DNA of 64,000 nt from Desemzia sp. RIT 804 (lineage in GTDB: Bacteria; Bacillota; Bacilli; Lactobacillales; Carnobacteriaceae), in contig NZ_JAFEMV010000001.1 in the NCBI RefSeq assembly GCF_016892605.1, forward strand, positions 248,001 through 312,000, in the 5' to 3' direction. Below are positions 54,432 through 62,498 of the stretch, in pieces. Every line of letters starts with the position of its first letter. Position 1 is the stretch's first letter. Under the pieces are notes generated by a model that worked only from the letters and a program-made list of their open reading frames with translations, searched no databases and had not been told where the DNA came from. A program made the translations under genes and the position numbers.

Positions 54432-54447
54432 AAACTGACCATTTTCA

Positions 54448-54479
54448 AGCGGGTATGGATTATCCATCCCGCTCTTTTT
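54448..54479 (+). terminator. Rho-independent terminator after mreB
   Basis: AGCGGGTATGGA pairs with TCCATCCCGCT (one bulge) across a TTA loop; TCTTTTT follows. Confidence 0.85.
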
Positions 54480-54555
54480 GAGTGAATCAATTCAATTTTT
54501 ACTAAAAGGAAATTGAAATAAAATTGAAAACAGTATGCTTATTTTGAGCAACCTA

Positions 54556-54564
54556 TGGTAAAAT
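54556..54564 (+). promoter_or_regulatory. Extended -10 promoter ahead of mreC
   Basis: TATGGTAAAAT gives TGn plus TAAAAT (54559-54564), 35 bp before mreC and after the mreB terminator. Confidence 0.5.
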
Positions 54565-54598
54565 ATACACAGCCTGCAAAAATCAACGAGGTGGTACT

Positions 54599-55450
54599 TT
54601 GAACCAGTTTTTTTCAAATAAAAAACTTATTATTTTATTAGTCAGCGTAATTGTTGTTCTTGGGCTTATTGCAGTTTCCATTACGGGCAGTGGAAATGTT
54701 CCTATAGTTCAGCGATTTACAAATGATGTAACAGCTTTAGTCAGTCGCGTTTTCAGTAAACCTGCTAATGGCGTAGTCAATGTCATTGACTCAGTAGAAG
54801 GTTTACTTGACACGTATGAAGAAAATAAATTATTGAAATCCAAGATGGATGGACTGTATGAAACAGAAGCAAAAATTGCAGCTTTGCAACAAGATAATGA
54901 CAAGATGCAAGAGCAATTAGCATTAACAGAAACGCTGACTGACTATAACAGCATCAATGGTGCAGTGATTGGCCGTAATCCCGATAATTGGGTCGATCAG
55001 TTAGTCATTGACAGAGGTAGTCAGCATGGAGTAGAAGTAGATATGTCTGTCATGGGCGGAAATGGTTACATTGGCCGAATTGTAGAAGTCAGTCCTACAA
55101 GTTCTAAAGTACAACTGGTGACGACTTCACATCAAAATACAGGACGTGTCTCTGCACAAGTGGTAACGGATAATGGAGCAGTTCACGGGATTATCAGCGG
55201 CTATGAAGCAGAAACCAATCGTCTGATCCTGAACCAAATCATTACAGATGCTACTTTGAATGAAGGAGATCAGGTAATGACTTCCGGACTAGGAGGACTT
55301 TCACCAAGTTCATTATTGATCGGAACTATAGATGAGATTCGTTTGGATTCTCATGGGTTAGCTATGGAAGCATACATTACTCCTGCAGCAGATATGAACG
55401 ATATTCGTTTTGTTACCATCATCCAAAGAGCATCTGGAAGTGGGGAATAG
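54599..55450 (+). CDS. mreC: Rod-shape-determining protein MreC
   Basis: MreC has a short cytoplasmic tail, one transmembrane helix (about 9-27), a periplasm-side coiled coil (about 70-110) and a double beta-barrel domain (GAVIGRNPDNWVDQLVIDRG onward). It links MreB to PBPs. The start is TTG behind GAGGTGG at about 54589-54595. The product is 283 aa, encoded 3 bp before mreD. Confidence 0.94.
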   Translation: MNQFFSNKKLIILLVSVIVVLGLIAVSITGSGNVPIVQRFTNDVTALVSRVFSKPANGVVNVIDSVEGLLDTYEENKLLKSKMDGLYETEAKIAALQQDNDKMQEQLALTETLTDYNSINGAVIGRNPDNWVDQLVIDRGSQHGVEVDMSVMGGNGYIGRIVEVSPTSSKVQLVTTSHQNTGRVSAQVVTDNGAVHGIISGYEAETNRLILNQIITDATLNEGDQVMTSGLGGLSPSSLLIGTIDEIRLDSHGLAMEAYITPAADMNDIRFVTIIQRASGSGE

Positions 55451-55453
55451 AGC

Positions 55454-55975
55454 ATGACTAAAAAATCAAGAATCCATCTATTCGTCCCACTGACTCTTTT
55501 GACAGCTCTATTATTTGATGGGATCATTGCATCGGTATTTTCAACTCAACTATACACCGCTACCAGCGATATGGTTTCCAGATTGATTATTATCTGTATT
55601 GTTTTATTTTCTTTTTATGTTGATCGGAAATACATGATTCTTTTTGGTATTCTCTTTGGATTGCTATATGATAGTTATTATGTAGGGATTTTAGGTCTGT
55701 ACACTTCATTATTTCCGATCATCATTTATTTAAGCGACAAAATGCGGAAAATATTAAATCCTAATTTATTGGTGATAGTCATGATTTTAATTATTCATAT
55801 TAGTCTGATAGAGACTTTATTATATGGATTTTATTCTGTCATTGATCTCACTGCTATCGATTTTTCAGTGTTCTTAGCAAATCGATTAGGACCAACACTT
55901 TTATTAAACAGCATTTTCTTGTTGGTGCTTTACTATCCAGTAAAGAAACTAGCTATAGCCATTATGCAAGATTGA
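55454..55975 (+). CDS. mreD: Rod-shape-determining protein MreD
   Basis: This 173-aa polytopic membrane protein with about five hydrophobic segments occupies the MreD position after mreC. FGLLYDSYYVGILGLYT is the conserved middle loop. GGGGAATAG at the end of mreC serves as ribosome-binding site. Sequence conservation in the family is low, so gene order carries part of the call. Confidence 0.9.
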   Translation: MTKKSRIHLFVPLTLLTALLFDGIIASVFSTQLYTATSDMVSRLIIICIVLFSFYVDRKYMILFGILFGLLYDSYYVGILGLYTSLFPIIIYLSDKMRKILNPNLLVIVMILIIHISLIETLLYGFYSVIDLTAIDFSVFLANRLGPTLLLNSIFLLVLYYPVKKLAIAIMQD

Positions 55976-56016
55976 AAATTTGTTCATAAGTCTTTTGAGA
56001 TTGGGGGAAGGGTTTA

Positions 56017-56709
56017 ATGAAACAAAATGTAACATTAAAGGGTATTAAGGAAGGCTTTTTGTTAAATTTGAATGATGCGGCTTCTTTTGAAGAATTGACT
56101 AATGAACTAGATGAGTTGTTAGATCATTTGAGAGCAGAGCGCAAACTATCAGGTGAAACTCGTAAAGATATTCATTTAGAGATCCATTCGGGAGATCGTC
56201 TATTGAATACTGAACAAAAAGAACTGTTATCAAAAAAAATTGAAGAAAAAAGTCATTTCTCAATCAAATCTTTTGACTCAAATGTGTTGACTTACGAATG
56301 TGCCATCGAATGGCAAAAAAAAGTCAGTTTAGAAATGAAAGTTCAAACAGTAAGAAGTGGGCAAATCTTAGAAGCTCCTGGAGATATTCTATTGATTGGA
56401 AAAGTCCATCCAGGAGGCAGCATCCGAGCAAAAGGCAGCATCTTTATTATCGGAGAACTTCATGGGGTAGCTCATGCTGGCGTTGATGGAGATACTTCAG
56501 CGGTGATTGTTGCTGATTTCCTTACCAAAGCACAAATTCGCATTGCAGATAATGTAGAAGTTATTGAAAATGAGGACGAAGAAAGTAAAAAGAGCAAGGT
56601 AGAAGTGGCGTATATAAATGATTTACATATCTTATCTTTTGAAACGTTGGATCGCTTAAAGAAGATACAGCCATCTATCGATAAAGTGACAGGAGGATTA
56701 TTTGAATGA
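56017..56709 (+). CDS. minC: Septum site-determining protein MinC
   Basis: MinC inhibits FtsZ polymerisation away from midcell. The C-terminal beta-helix domain is clear (QTVRSGQILEAPGDILLIGKVHPGGSIRAKGSIFIIGELHG). The N-terminal domain is less conserved. The product is 230 aa. GGGGGAAGGG precedes the ATG, and the gene overlaps minD by 4 nt. Confidence 0.94.
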   Translation: MKQNVTLKGIKEGFLLNLNDAASFEELTNELDELLDHLRAERKLSGETRKDIHLEIHSGDRLLNTEQKELLSKKIEEKSHFSIKSFDSNVLTYECAIEWQKKVSLEMKVQTVRSGQILEAPGDILLIGKVHPGGSIRAKGSIFIIGELHGVAHAGVDGDTSAVIVADFLTKAQIRIADNVEVIENEDEESKKSKVEVAYINDLHILSFETLDRLKKIQPSIDKVTGGLFE

Positions 56710-57500
56710 GTACAGCTATTGTCATTACGTCTGGTAAAGGTGGAGTTGGGAAAACAACTTCAACGGCTAATTTAGGAACGGCCTTGGCACTACAAGGGAA
56801 AAAAGTGTGCTTGATCGACATGGATATCGGATTACGTAACTTAGACGTTATTTTAGGTCTAGAAAACCGTATCATCTATGATATTGTGGATGTAGTGGAA
56901 GAACGAGCAAAGTTACATCAAGCGTTAATTAAAGACAAACGTTTTAACGATAACTTGTACTTACTTCCAGCTGCACAAAATGCAGATAAAAACTCCATCA
57001 ATGAACAACAAATGATCGATATCGTAGAAGAATTGCGCAGTGATTATGATTATATTTTGATTGATTGCCCAGCAGGTATAGAACAAGGATTTAAAAATTC
57101 TATTGCTGCGGCTGATCGAGCCTTTATCGTAACAACTCCAGAAATTTCTGCTATCCGGGATGCAGATAGAATTATTGGATTATTGGAGCAAACAGAAATT
57201 TCTGAGCCGAAATTGATTATTAATCGTATTCGTAAACGTATGATGCAAGATGGAGAAGTAATGGATGTAGATGAAATCACACGTCATTTGTCTATTGATC
57301 TATTAGGAATCATATTTGATGATGATGATGTTGTTCGTTCATCTAATAATGGAGATCCCATTGTATTAAATCCAAAAAATGCTGCTTCTCAAGGGTATCG
57401 AAATATTGCCCGTAGAATTTTGGGTGAAACCGTTCCTTTAATGTCATTGAAAACAGAAAAACAAAGTTTTTGGCAGAAAATATTTGGCAAAAAGAAATAA
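56706..57500 (+). CDS. minD: Septum site-determining ATPase MinD
   Basis: MinD is a membrane-bound ParA-type ATPase that recruits MinC. The deviant Walker A GKGGVGKTT is at residues 10-18, Walker B is LIDCPAG, and the C-terminal amphipathic membrane helix is SFWQKIFGKKK. At 264 aa it is normal. No minE is nearby, and DivIVA at 21.3 kb is the likely topological partner. Confidence 0.97.
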   Translation: MSTAIVITSGKGGVGKTTSTANLGTALALQGKKVCLIDMDIGLRNLDVILGLENRIIYDIVDVVEERAKLHQALIKDKRFNDNLYLLPAAQNADKNSINEQQMIDIVEELRSDYDYILIDCPAGIEQGFKNSIAAADRAFIVTTPEISAIRDADRIIGLLEQTEISEPKLIINRIRKRMMQDGEVMDVDEITRHLSIDLLGIIFDDDDVVRSSNNGDPIVLNPKNAASQGYRNIARRILGETVPLMSLKTEKQSFWQKIFGKKK

Positions 57501-57534
57501 TTGTGCTATAGTACTTTTAAATTAAATATCCATT

Positions 57535-57817
57535 AAAAAGGCATTGATGAGGAAAAGTAAAAATGGAATCTTTAAAGAGAGGTTGCGGATGGTGAAAGCA
57601 ACTAAGATAAAATTTTGAACACACACCTTTGAGCTGGCAGCTGAAAATATAAAGTAAGTTGACTCGGGAGTACCCGTTAAAGTACTAGCGTTTAGAAGTT
57701 TTGAACGTGATGAGGCAAGTACTCTGCGAAGAGCTTGCGAAAAAAGGTGGAACCACGATAATAATAATAATCGTCCTTTGAATTTCGAATACCGAAATTC
57801 AAAGGACGTTTTTTTTT
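57535..57817 (+). ncRNA. T-box leader of an amino-acid ABC transporter
   Basis: The core AGGTGGAACCACG is at 57745-57757. The terminator CGTCCTTTGAATTTCG pairs with its exact complement (57772-57808), followed by nine T residues. The specifier region reads TTGAACACACACC. CAC (His) at 57620-57622 is the likeliest codon, and ACA or ACC (Thr) is the alternative. The 5' end is approximate. Confidence 0.88.
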
Positions 57818-57877
57818 GTTTTTAAGGACTGCAGCTTTAAAAAACAAAGAATGATCTAAAAAAAGGAGAGAATAACA

Positions 57878-58672
57878 ATGAATAAAAAAATCATAAAATC
57901 TTTTGTTGGTGCAATAGCGTTAGTTTTAGTAGGGTGCGGTTCGAATGATACAGAAACAGATTCATACGATCAAATCGTAGAAGAAGGGACATTCACAATA
58001 GGTTTGGATGATACTTTTGCTCCGATGGGTTTTCGGGATAGTAATGGTGAAGTGGTAGGTTTTGATATCGATTTGGCGAATGAAGTAGGAGATCGATTGG
58101 ATTTAAATGTAGAGTTCCAACCGATCGATTGGGCTTTAAAAGAAACGGAGTTGAATAATGGCAATATCGATGCTATCTGGAATGGCTATACCATTACAGA
58201 TGAACGAAAAGAGCAAGTAGACTTCAGTACGCCTTATTTAGAAAACAGTCAAATTATCATTGTGCTAGAAGACAGTTCAATCCAAACAATCGATGATTTA
58301 AGTGGCAAAGTAGTCGCAGCACAGCAATCTTCAAGCGCTGTGGACGCTGTCAATGCAGATCCTTCGAACATAGTGGAGGAATTCGCTAATCAAGAAATTG
58401 TTTTATATCCTTCAAATAACGATGTTTTCAATGATTTAGGGTCTGGCAGAAGTGATGCTATCGTAGTGGACGAAACACTTGGACGTTACTATATGAAGCA
58501 AAATGACGACATAGCTTATCGTGTGCTAGAAGAAAATTTCGGGGAAGAAGAATATGCAGTTGGTTTCCGTAAGGTAGATGACCAATTGACTGAAGCTGTA
58601 AATGGAGCTTTAGAAGAAATGAAAGCAGATGGTACATTTGAGGAAATTTATGGCAAATGGTTTTCAGAATAA
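57878..58672 (+). CDS. Amino-acid ABC transporter binding lipoprotein, copy 1
   Basis: This family-3 extracellular solute-binding protein has a lipoprotein signal ending LVGC (Cys20). The domain starts FTIGLDDTFAPMGFRD and includes FDIDLANEVGDRL and KEQVDFSTPYL, typical of polar amino acid binders. The product is 264 aa. AAAGGAG precedes the ATG. Its T-box points to the amino acid being transported, probably histidine. It is closely similar to the next gene, suggesting tandem duplication. Confidence 0.92.
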   Translation: MNKKIIKSFVGAIALVLVGCGSNDTETDSYDQIVEEGTFTIGLDDTFAPMGFRDSNGEVVGFDIDLANEVGDRLDLNVEFQPIDWALKETELNNGNIDAIWNGYTITDERKEQVDFSTPYLENSQIIIVLEDSSIQTIDDLSGKVVAAQQSSSAVDAVNADPSNIVEEFANQEIVLYPSNNDVFNDLGSGRSDAIVVDETLGRYYMKQNDDIAYRVLEENFGEEEYAVGFRKVDDQLTEAVNGALEEMKADGTFEEIYGKWFSE

Positions 58673-58717
58673 AAAGCAACCGATCAGTCTTTAAGCAAGC
58701 ATCTTAGGGGGATTCAA

Positions 58718-59527
58718 ATGAGATTGAAAAAAATAAAAATGATATGCAGTGTACTGATGCTTTCTATGTTCTTAATGGCGTGTGGTAAGGCAAATACTGC
58801 TGCAACGAATAAGAAAGAAATTTTTTTAGGTGAGTCCGGAGATACATTTGTTATAGGATTAGATGATACATTTGTGCCAATGGGTTTTAGGGATAATGAG
58901 GGAAATTTAGTAGGTTTAGATGTTGATTTAGCAAATGAAGCTGCGAAACGATTGGAGTTAGAGATTAAATTCCAACCTATTGACTGGGCTATGAAAGAAA
59001 CAGAATTGAATTCAGGAAAAATAGATGCTATTTGGAATGGGTATTCGATGACGGAGGAAAGGAAAGAAAAAGTTGATTTCAGTACTCCTTATCACCAAAG
59101 CGGACAAGTCTTTGTAGTGTTGGAAAATAGTCCGATTGAAACTTGGGAAGATTTAGCCGGTAAAGTAGTAGCTTCTCAACAGTCTTCCAGTACAGTCGAT
59201 TTACTAGAGAACCATGAAAGTGGAATCATCGATACCTTTGCTAATGGAGAAATCATTCAGTATCCTTCATACAATGATGTATTCAATGATCTAGAGAGTG
59301 GCAGAAGTGAAGCGGTCGCGGTAAGTGAATTATACGCTCGTTATTACATGAAGCAAAAAGGCGAAGAACAATATCGGATTTTAGAGGAAGGTTTTGGTTA
59401 CGAGGACACTGCTGTTGGTGTGAGAAAATCGGATACCGAATTTCTAGAAAAACTAAATGCTGTACTAGCTGAGATGGAAGAAGATGGCACACTAAAAGAT
59501 ATTAAGAGCAAATGGATCACTGAATAA
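58718..59527 (+). CDS. Amino-acid ABC transporter binding lipoprotein, copy 2
   Basis: This second family-3 binding protein has lipobox LMAC (Cys22) and 269 aa. Aligned by eye it is roughly 60 percent identical to copy 1 (for example IDAIWNGY, VDFSTPY, VFNDL and SGRSEA). Differences cluster in the N-terminus and around the ligand cleft (HQSGQVFVVLENS). GGGGG precedes the ATG. The two copies may bind different ligands or differ in affinity while sharing the permease. Confidence 0.92.
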   Translation: MRLKKIKMICSVLMLSMFLMACGKANTAATNKKEIFLGESGDTFVIGLDDTFVPMGFRDNEGNLVGLDVDLANEAAKRLELEIKFQPIDWAMKETELNSGKIDAIWNGYSMTEERKEKVDFSTPYHQSGQVFVVLENSPIETWEDLAGKVVASQQSSSTVDLLENHESGIIDTFANGEIIQYPSYNDVFNDLESGRSEAVAVSELYARYYMKQKGEEQYRILEEGFGYEDTAVGVRKSDTEFLEKLNAVLAEMEEDGTLKDIKSKWITE

Positions 59528-59555
59528 ATAAAGCTAAACAAAGGATGAATAAAAA

Positions 59556-60191
59556 ATGGATTTGATTGCTGAGATAACACCTAGTCTGTTAGACGGACTA
59601 CAAACTACTTTATTATTATTTTTTATTATCGTGATCGTAACGATTCCTTTAGGATTTTTGATTGCCTGTGTTAGAGTATATGCCCCTAAATGGATTTCTT
59701 GGATCATCCAAGTATATATTTATGTGATGAGAGGAACGCCGCTTCTATTGCAATTGATGGTCGTATTTTTCGGACTGCCATTTGCAGGCATTACCTTTGA
59801 GCGCTTTCCAGCTGCAGTTTTCACTTTTGTTATCAATTACGCAGCTTACTACGCAGAAATTTTCCGCGGTGGAATTTTATCTGTCCCGAATGGTCAATTT
59901 GAAGCCATCAAAGTGCTGGGTATTGGAAGAATAAGAGGGTTTAGAAAAATCATTATTCCACAAGTTATGCGTGTAGTCTTACCTTCAGTAGGGAATGAAG
60001 TCATTTCTTTAGTAAAAGATACTTCATTGATCTATATACTAGGACTTGGTGAACTATTAAGAGCTGGGCAAATTGCAGCCAATTCCTATGCTTCATTGAT
60101 TCCGTATGTAGCTGTCGGAGCGATTTATTTACTGGTTACTGGAATTATCACATTACTATTAAATGTGGTCGAGAAGAAAACAGATTACTAA
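59556..60191 (+). CDS. Amino-acid ABC transporter permease
   Basis: This 211-aa inner-membrane permease of the HisM/GlnP type has about five membrane segments. RGTPLLLQLMVVFFGL is a family signature, and the EAA loop EAIKVLGIGRIRGFRKIIIPQVMR contacts the ATPase. A single permease gene implies a homodimer. It sits 28 bp after copy 2 and 15 bp before the ATPase gene. Confidence 0.94.
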   Translation: MDLIAEITPSLLDGLQTTLLLFFIIVIVTIPLGFLIACVRVYAPKWISWIIQVYIYVMRGTPLLLQLMVVFFGLPFAGITFERFPAAVFTFVINYAAYYAEIFRGGILSVPNGQFEAIKVLGIGRIRGFRKIIIPQVMRVVLPSVGNEVISLVKDTSLIYILGLGELLRAGQIAANSYASLIPYVAVGAIYLLVTGIITLLLNVVEKKTDY

Positions 60192-60206
60192 AGGAGAAAG
60201 ATAAAC

Positions 60207-60881
60207 ATGGGATTGAAAGCAATCAATATCTCTAAAGAATTCAATGACATAAAAGTAATCAAAGATTTTGATTTTGCCATTGAAGCAGGAGAAATCGTTA
60301 CTTTAATAGGAAAGTCAGGTACTGGAAAAACAACATTCATGAGATTGTTGAATCAACTTGAAAAAGCGGATAACGGAACCATCTTCATCGAGGATGATTA
60401 TTTGTGCCGTGAGACAGCTAACGGGAAAGCTGAATATGTTTCTAAAAAAGAACGTTTAGCTTACAGCAATCAAATAGGAATGGTATTCCAAGATTATCAA
60501 TTGTTCCCTAATTTAACGATTTTAGAAAACTGTATTGAAGCACCAACGGCTCAAAAATTGATGTCTAAAGAACAAGCTGTAAAAAAAGCCGAGCTTTTAT
60601 TGGGGCAAATGGATATCTTGGGTAAAAAAGATGAGTTTCCAGGGACGTTGTCTGGTGGGCAGCAACAGCGTGTTGCTATCGCTCGTGCAATGATGTTGAA
60701 TCCGCAAATTTTGTGTTTTGATGAACCTACTTCAGCTCTTGATCGAGACACAGCAAATGGAGTCGGAAAAATGATTCAAGATATCGCAGCTGACGGAACA
60801 GGTATTTTGATTGTTACTCATGATATCGAATTTGCTGAACAGTATGGTACTCGTTCAGTTTCATCTGATTCATTTATTTAA
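60207..60881 (+). CDS. Amino-acid ABC transporter ATP-binding protein
   Basis: This ABC ATPase has Walker A GKSGTGKTT (about 33-41), signature LSGGQQQRVAIARAM, Walker B ILCFDEPTSALD and the switch histidine VTHD. At 224 aa it is some 20 residues shorter than most polar amino acid ATPases and ends EQYGTRSVSSDSFI; all catalytic motifs are intact. AAAGGAG precedes the ATG. It is the last gene of the T-box operon. Confidence 0.93.
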   Translation: MGLKAINISKEFNDIKVIKDFDFAIEAGEIVTLIGKSGTGKTTFMRLLNQLEKADNGTIFIEDDYLCRETANGKAEYVSKKERLAYSNQIGMVFQDYQLFPNLTILENCIEAPTAQKLMSKEQAVKKAELLLGQMDILGKKDEFPGTLSGGQQQRVAIARAMMLNPQILCFDEPTSALDRDTANGVGKMIQDIAADGTGILIVTHDIEFAEQYGTRSVSSDSFI

Positions 60882-60918
60882 TAAAAATAAATAGGACCTT
60901 TCAATGAGAAAAAATTCG

Positions 60919-60947
60919 TTGACGGGTTCTTTTGTTTTTGGTATGAT
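60919..60947 (+). promoter_or_regulatory. rplU operon promoter
   Basis: TTGACG (60919-60924), 17-bp spacer, TATGAT (60942-60947). Confidence 0.82.
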
Positions 60948-60954
60948 GTTAATG

Positions 60955-61059
60955 TTGTAAATGTGTAGCACCACAACTACAACCGCACGGAAATGAGTAT
61001 GTAAGCCCATAATGGCACTCACAACGGCGAGTCTAAGTCTAATAAGGAGGTGCGAATAA
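60955..61059 (+). ncRNA. L21 ribosomal protein leader
   Basis: About 100 nt of untranslated leader ahead of rplU has short GC-bearing stems (for example GTGGTGCTACAC-type pairing near 60962-60977, and AATGAGT with GCACTCA). Position and size fit the L21 leader found before rplU-prp-rpmA in low-GC Gram-positives. No covariance check was made. Confidence 0.7.
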
Positions 61060-61368
61060 ATGTACGCAATTATCAAAACTGGTGGTAAACAAGTAAAAGT
61101 TGAGGTTGGACAAGCAATCTACGTTGAAAAATTAAACGTTGAAGCTGGTGAAACAATCAATTTTGACGAAGTAATCTTAGTTGGTGGAGAAGACACTAAA
61201 GTGGGAACTCCATTCATCGAAGGCGCGACTGTTGAAGGAACTGTTGAAAAACATGGTAAACAAAAGAAAGTTACTACTTTCAAATACAAACCTAAAAAAC
61301 ACAGTCACCGTAAACAAGGTCACCGTCAACCATATACAAAAGTTGTCATCAATGCTATCAACGCATAA
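61060..61368 (+). CDS. rplU: 50S ribosomal protein L21
   Basis: This 102-aa ribosomal protein starts [15 protein letters not shown] and ends with a basic [17 protein letters not shown] tail that binds 23S rRNA. AAGGAGG at 61044-61050 precedes the ATG. It is the first gene of rplU-prp-rpmA, the standard order. Confidence 0.98.
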   Translation: MYAIIKTGGKQVKVEVGQAIYVEKLNVEAGETINFDEVILVGGEDTKVGTPFIEGATVEGTVEKHGKQKKVTTFKYKPKKHSHRKQGHRQPYTKVVINAINA

Positions 61369-61385
61369 TAAAGAGGTGATCCAAA

Positions 61386-61727
61386 TTGATTCAAGCATCT
61401 ATTAAACGAAATGACAAAGGAAACATCGTTTCTTTTGAAGTGACGGGACATGCAGAGTCAGGACCCTATGGCAGCGATATAGTTTGTGCAGCTGTTTCTG
61501 CGTTAACGATCGGGACTACAAATAGTTTGATCACTTTGACTGGAGTCACTCCAATCATCGAACAAAATGATGAGGTCGAAGGCGGTTACTTATATGTTGA
61601 ACTGGTTAAAGAGTTAACAGAAGAACAGTTGAAAATAGCTCAAGTTTTACTTGAGAGTCTGCTCATTTCCTTAAATGGAATAGTAGAAGAATACTCTAAA
61701 TATATACGATTAAAGATTAAATCATGA
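61386..61727 (+). CDS. prp: Ribosomal-processing cysteine protease Prp
   Basis: This YsxB-family cysteine protease removes the N-terminal extension of L27. The catalytic histidine is in VTGHAESG and the cysteine in [11 protein letters not shown]. The product is 113 aa. The start is TTG behind AGAGGTG. Its substrate site [10 protein letters not shown] is present in the adjacent rpmA product, so the pair is complete. Confidence 0.95.
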   Translation: MIQASIKRNDKGNIVSFEVTGHAESGPYGSDIVCAAVSALTIGTTNSLITLTGVTPIIEQNDEVEGGYLYVELVKELTEEQLKIAQVLLESLLISLNGIVEEYSKYIRLKIKS

Positions 61728-61743
61728 TGGAGGTGCATTCCAA

Positions 61744-62028
61744 ATGTTGAAAATGAATCTACAATTCTTCGCTCACAAAAAAGGGGGCGGTTCTACTTCT
61801 AACGGTCGTGACTCACAATCAAAACGTTTAGGCGCTAAACGTGCTGATGGTCAAACTGTTTCAGGTGGATCAATTTTATACCGTCAACGCGGTACTAAAA
61901 TTTACCCAGGAGTTAACGTAGGTATCGGTGGAGATGACACATTGTTTGCTAAAGTTGACGGCGTTGTTCGTTTCGAACGTAAAGGCCGTGACAAAAAACA
62001 AGTTTCTGTATACCCAGTAGCTCAATAA
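61744..62028 (+). CDS. rpmA: 50S ribosomal protein L27 with cleavable N-terminus
   Basis: This 94-aa protein has a nine-residue extension (MLKMNLQFF) ahead of AHKKGGG. The family is known to be cut after the FF pair by Prp, exposing the residues that reach the peptidyl transferase centre. GGAGGTG at about 61729-61735 precedes the ATG. A terminator follows. Confidence 0.98.
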   Translation: MLKMNLQFFAHKKGGGSTSNGRDSQSKRLGAKRADGQTVSGGSILYRQRGTKIYPGVNVGIGGDDTLFAKVDGVVRFERKGRDKKQVSVYPVAQ

Positions 62029-62042
62029 TACATTCAAAAAAA

Positions 62043-62076
62043 GGGAGTGGACAAATGTTCACTCCCCTATTTTTTA
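62043..62076 (+). terminator. Rho-independent terminator after rpmA
   Basis: GGGAGTGGAC pairs with GTTCACTCCC across AAAT; CTATTTTTT follows. Confidence 0.88.
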
Positions 62077-62150
62077 GTTATTTTTAAGGGAGTTTCAGTT
62101 AACCGATTTACTATAATGAAGAGTTTATTTCTTATGTTTGTTATGAAATT

Positions 62151-62186
62151 CTGGTGAGCTGAACGCCTTACTCCACGCTCTTATTA
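62151..62186 (-). repeat. Partial covarying-stem repeat, unit D2
   Basis: Minus strand: GAGCGTGGAGTAAGGCGTTC, then AGCTCACCAG, after which similarity stops. This is the 5' half of a unit, in tandem behind D1. Confidence 0.75.
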
Positions 62187-62306
62187 GACACGTTGCGTAA
62201 GGCAGCTCATAGGCACTTCACGAGAATAAAAGTTAGAGGAAAGCACCCTATCTTTTATTTTGTGAGGTGTACGATGAGCTGAACGCCTTACTTCACGCTC
62301 TTATTA
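62187..62306 (-). repeat. Covarying-stem repeat, unit D1
   Basis: On the minus strand it begins GAGCGTGAAG and ends CGCAACGTGTC. The basal stem is GTAAGGC with GCCTTAC, the bulge GTTC, and the middle stem AGCTCAT with ATGAGCT. A long AT-rich apical stem has loop GGGTGCTTTCC. It is the only complete unit found on the minus strand. The rest of the 470-bp gap before ytxK holds a promoter and AT-rich sequence. Confidence 0.85.
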
Positions 62307-62392
62307 TGAGCAATATTGTTCTGGATGAGGTATACTTAACGAGGAAATAATCCACTTTAAGTCTAATTCTAAGGCATAAGTTGCTTTGTACC

Positions 62393-62421
62393 TTGTGTAC
62401 ATAGTGGAGATTAGATAAAAT
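62393..62421 (+). promoter_or_regulatory. Promoter of ytxK-ackA
   Basis: TTGTGT (62393-62398), 17-bp spacer, TAAAAT (62416-62421), 78 bp before ytxK. Confidence 0.55.
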
Positions 62422-62498
62422 AGTAAAGTAACTTGAATTCTATTGAATAAATTTTATTTCAAGTAAAAGACAGGTATGAGGAAGAGAGGATGATTTTT

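Noticed and set aside
60207-60881. ABC ATPase broken by frameshift
   Set aside because: It is short at the C-terminus, but all catalytic motifs are intact and no continuation was recognised in another frame, so it is treated as a complete short form.
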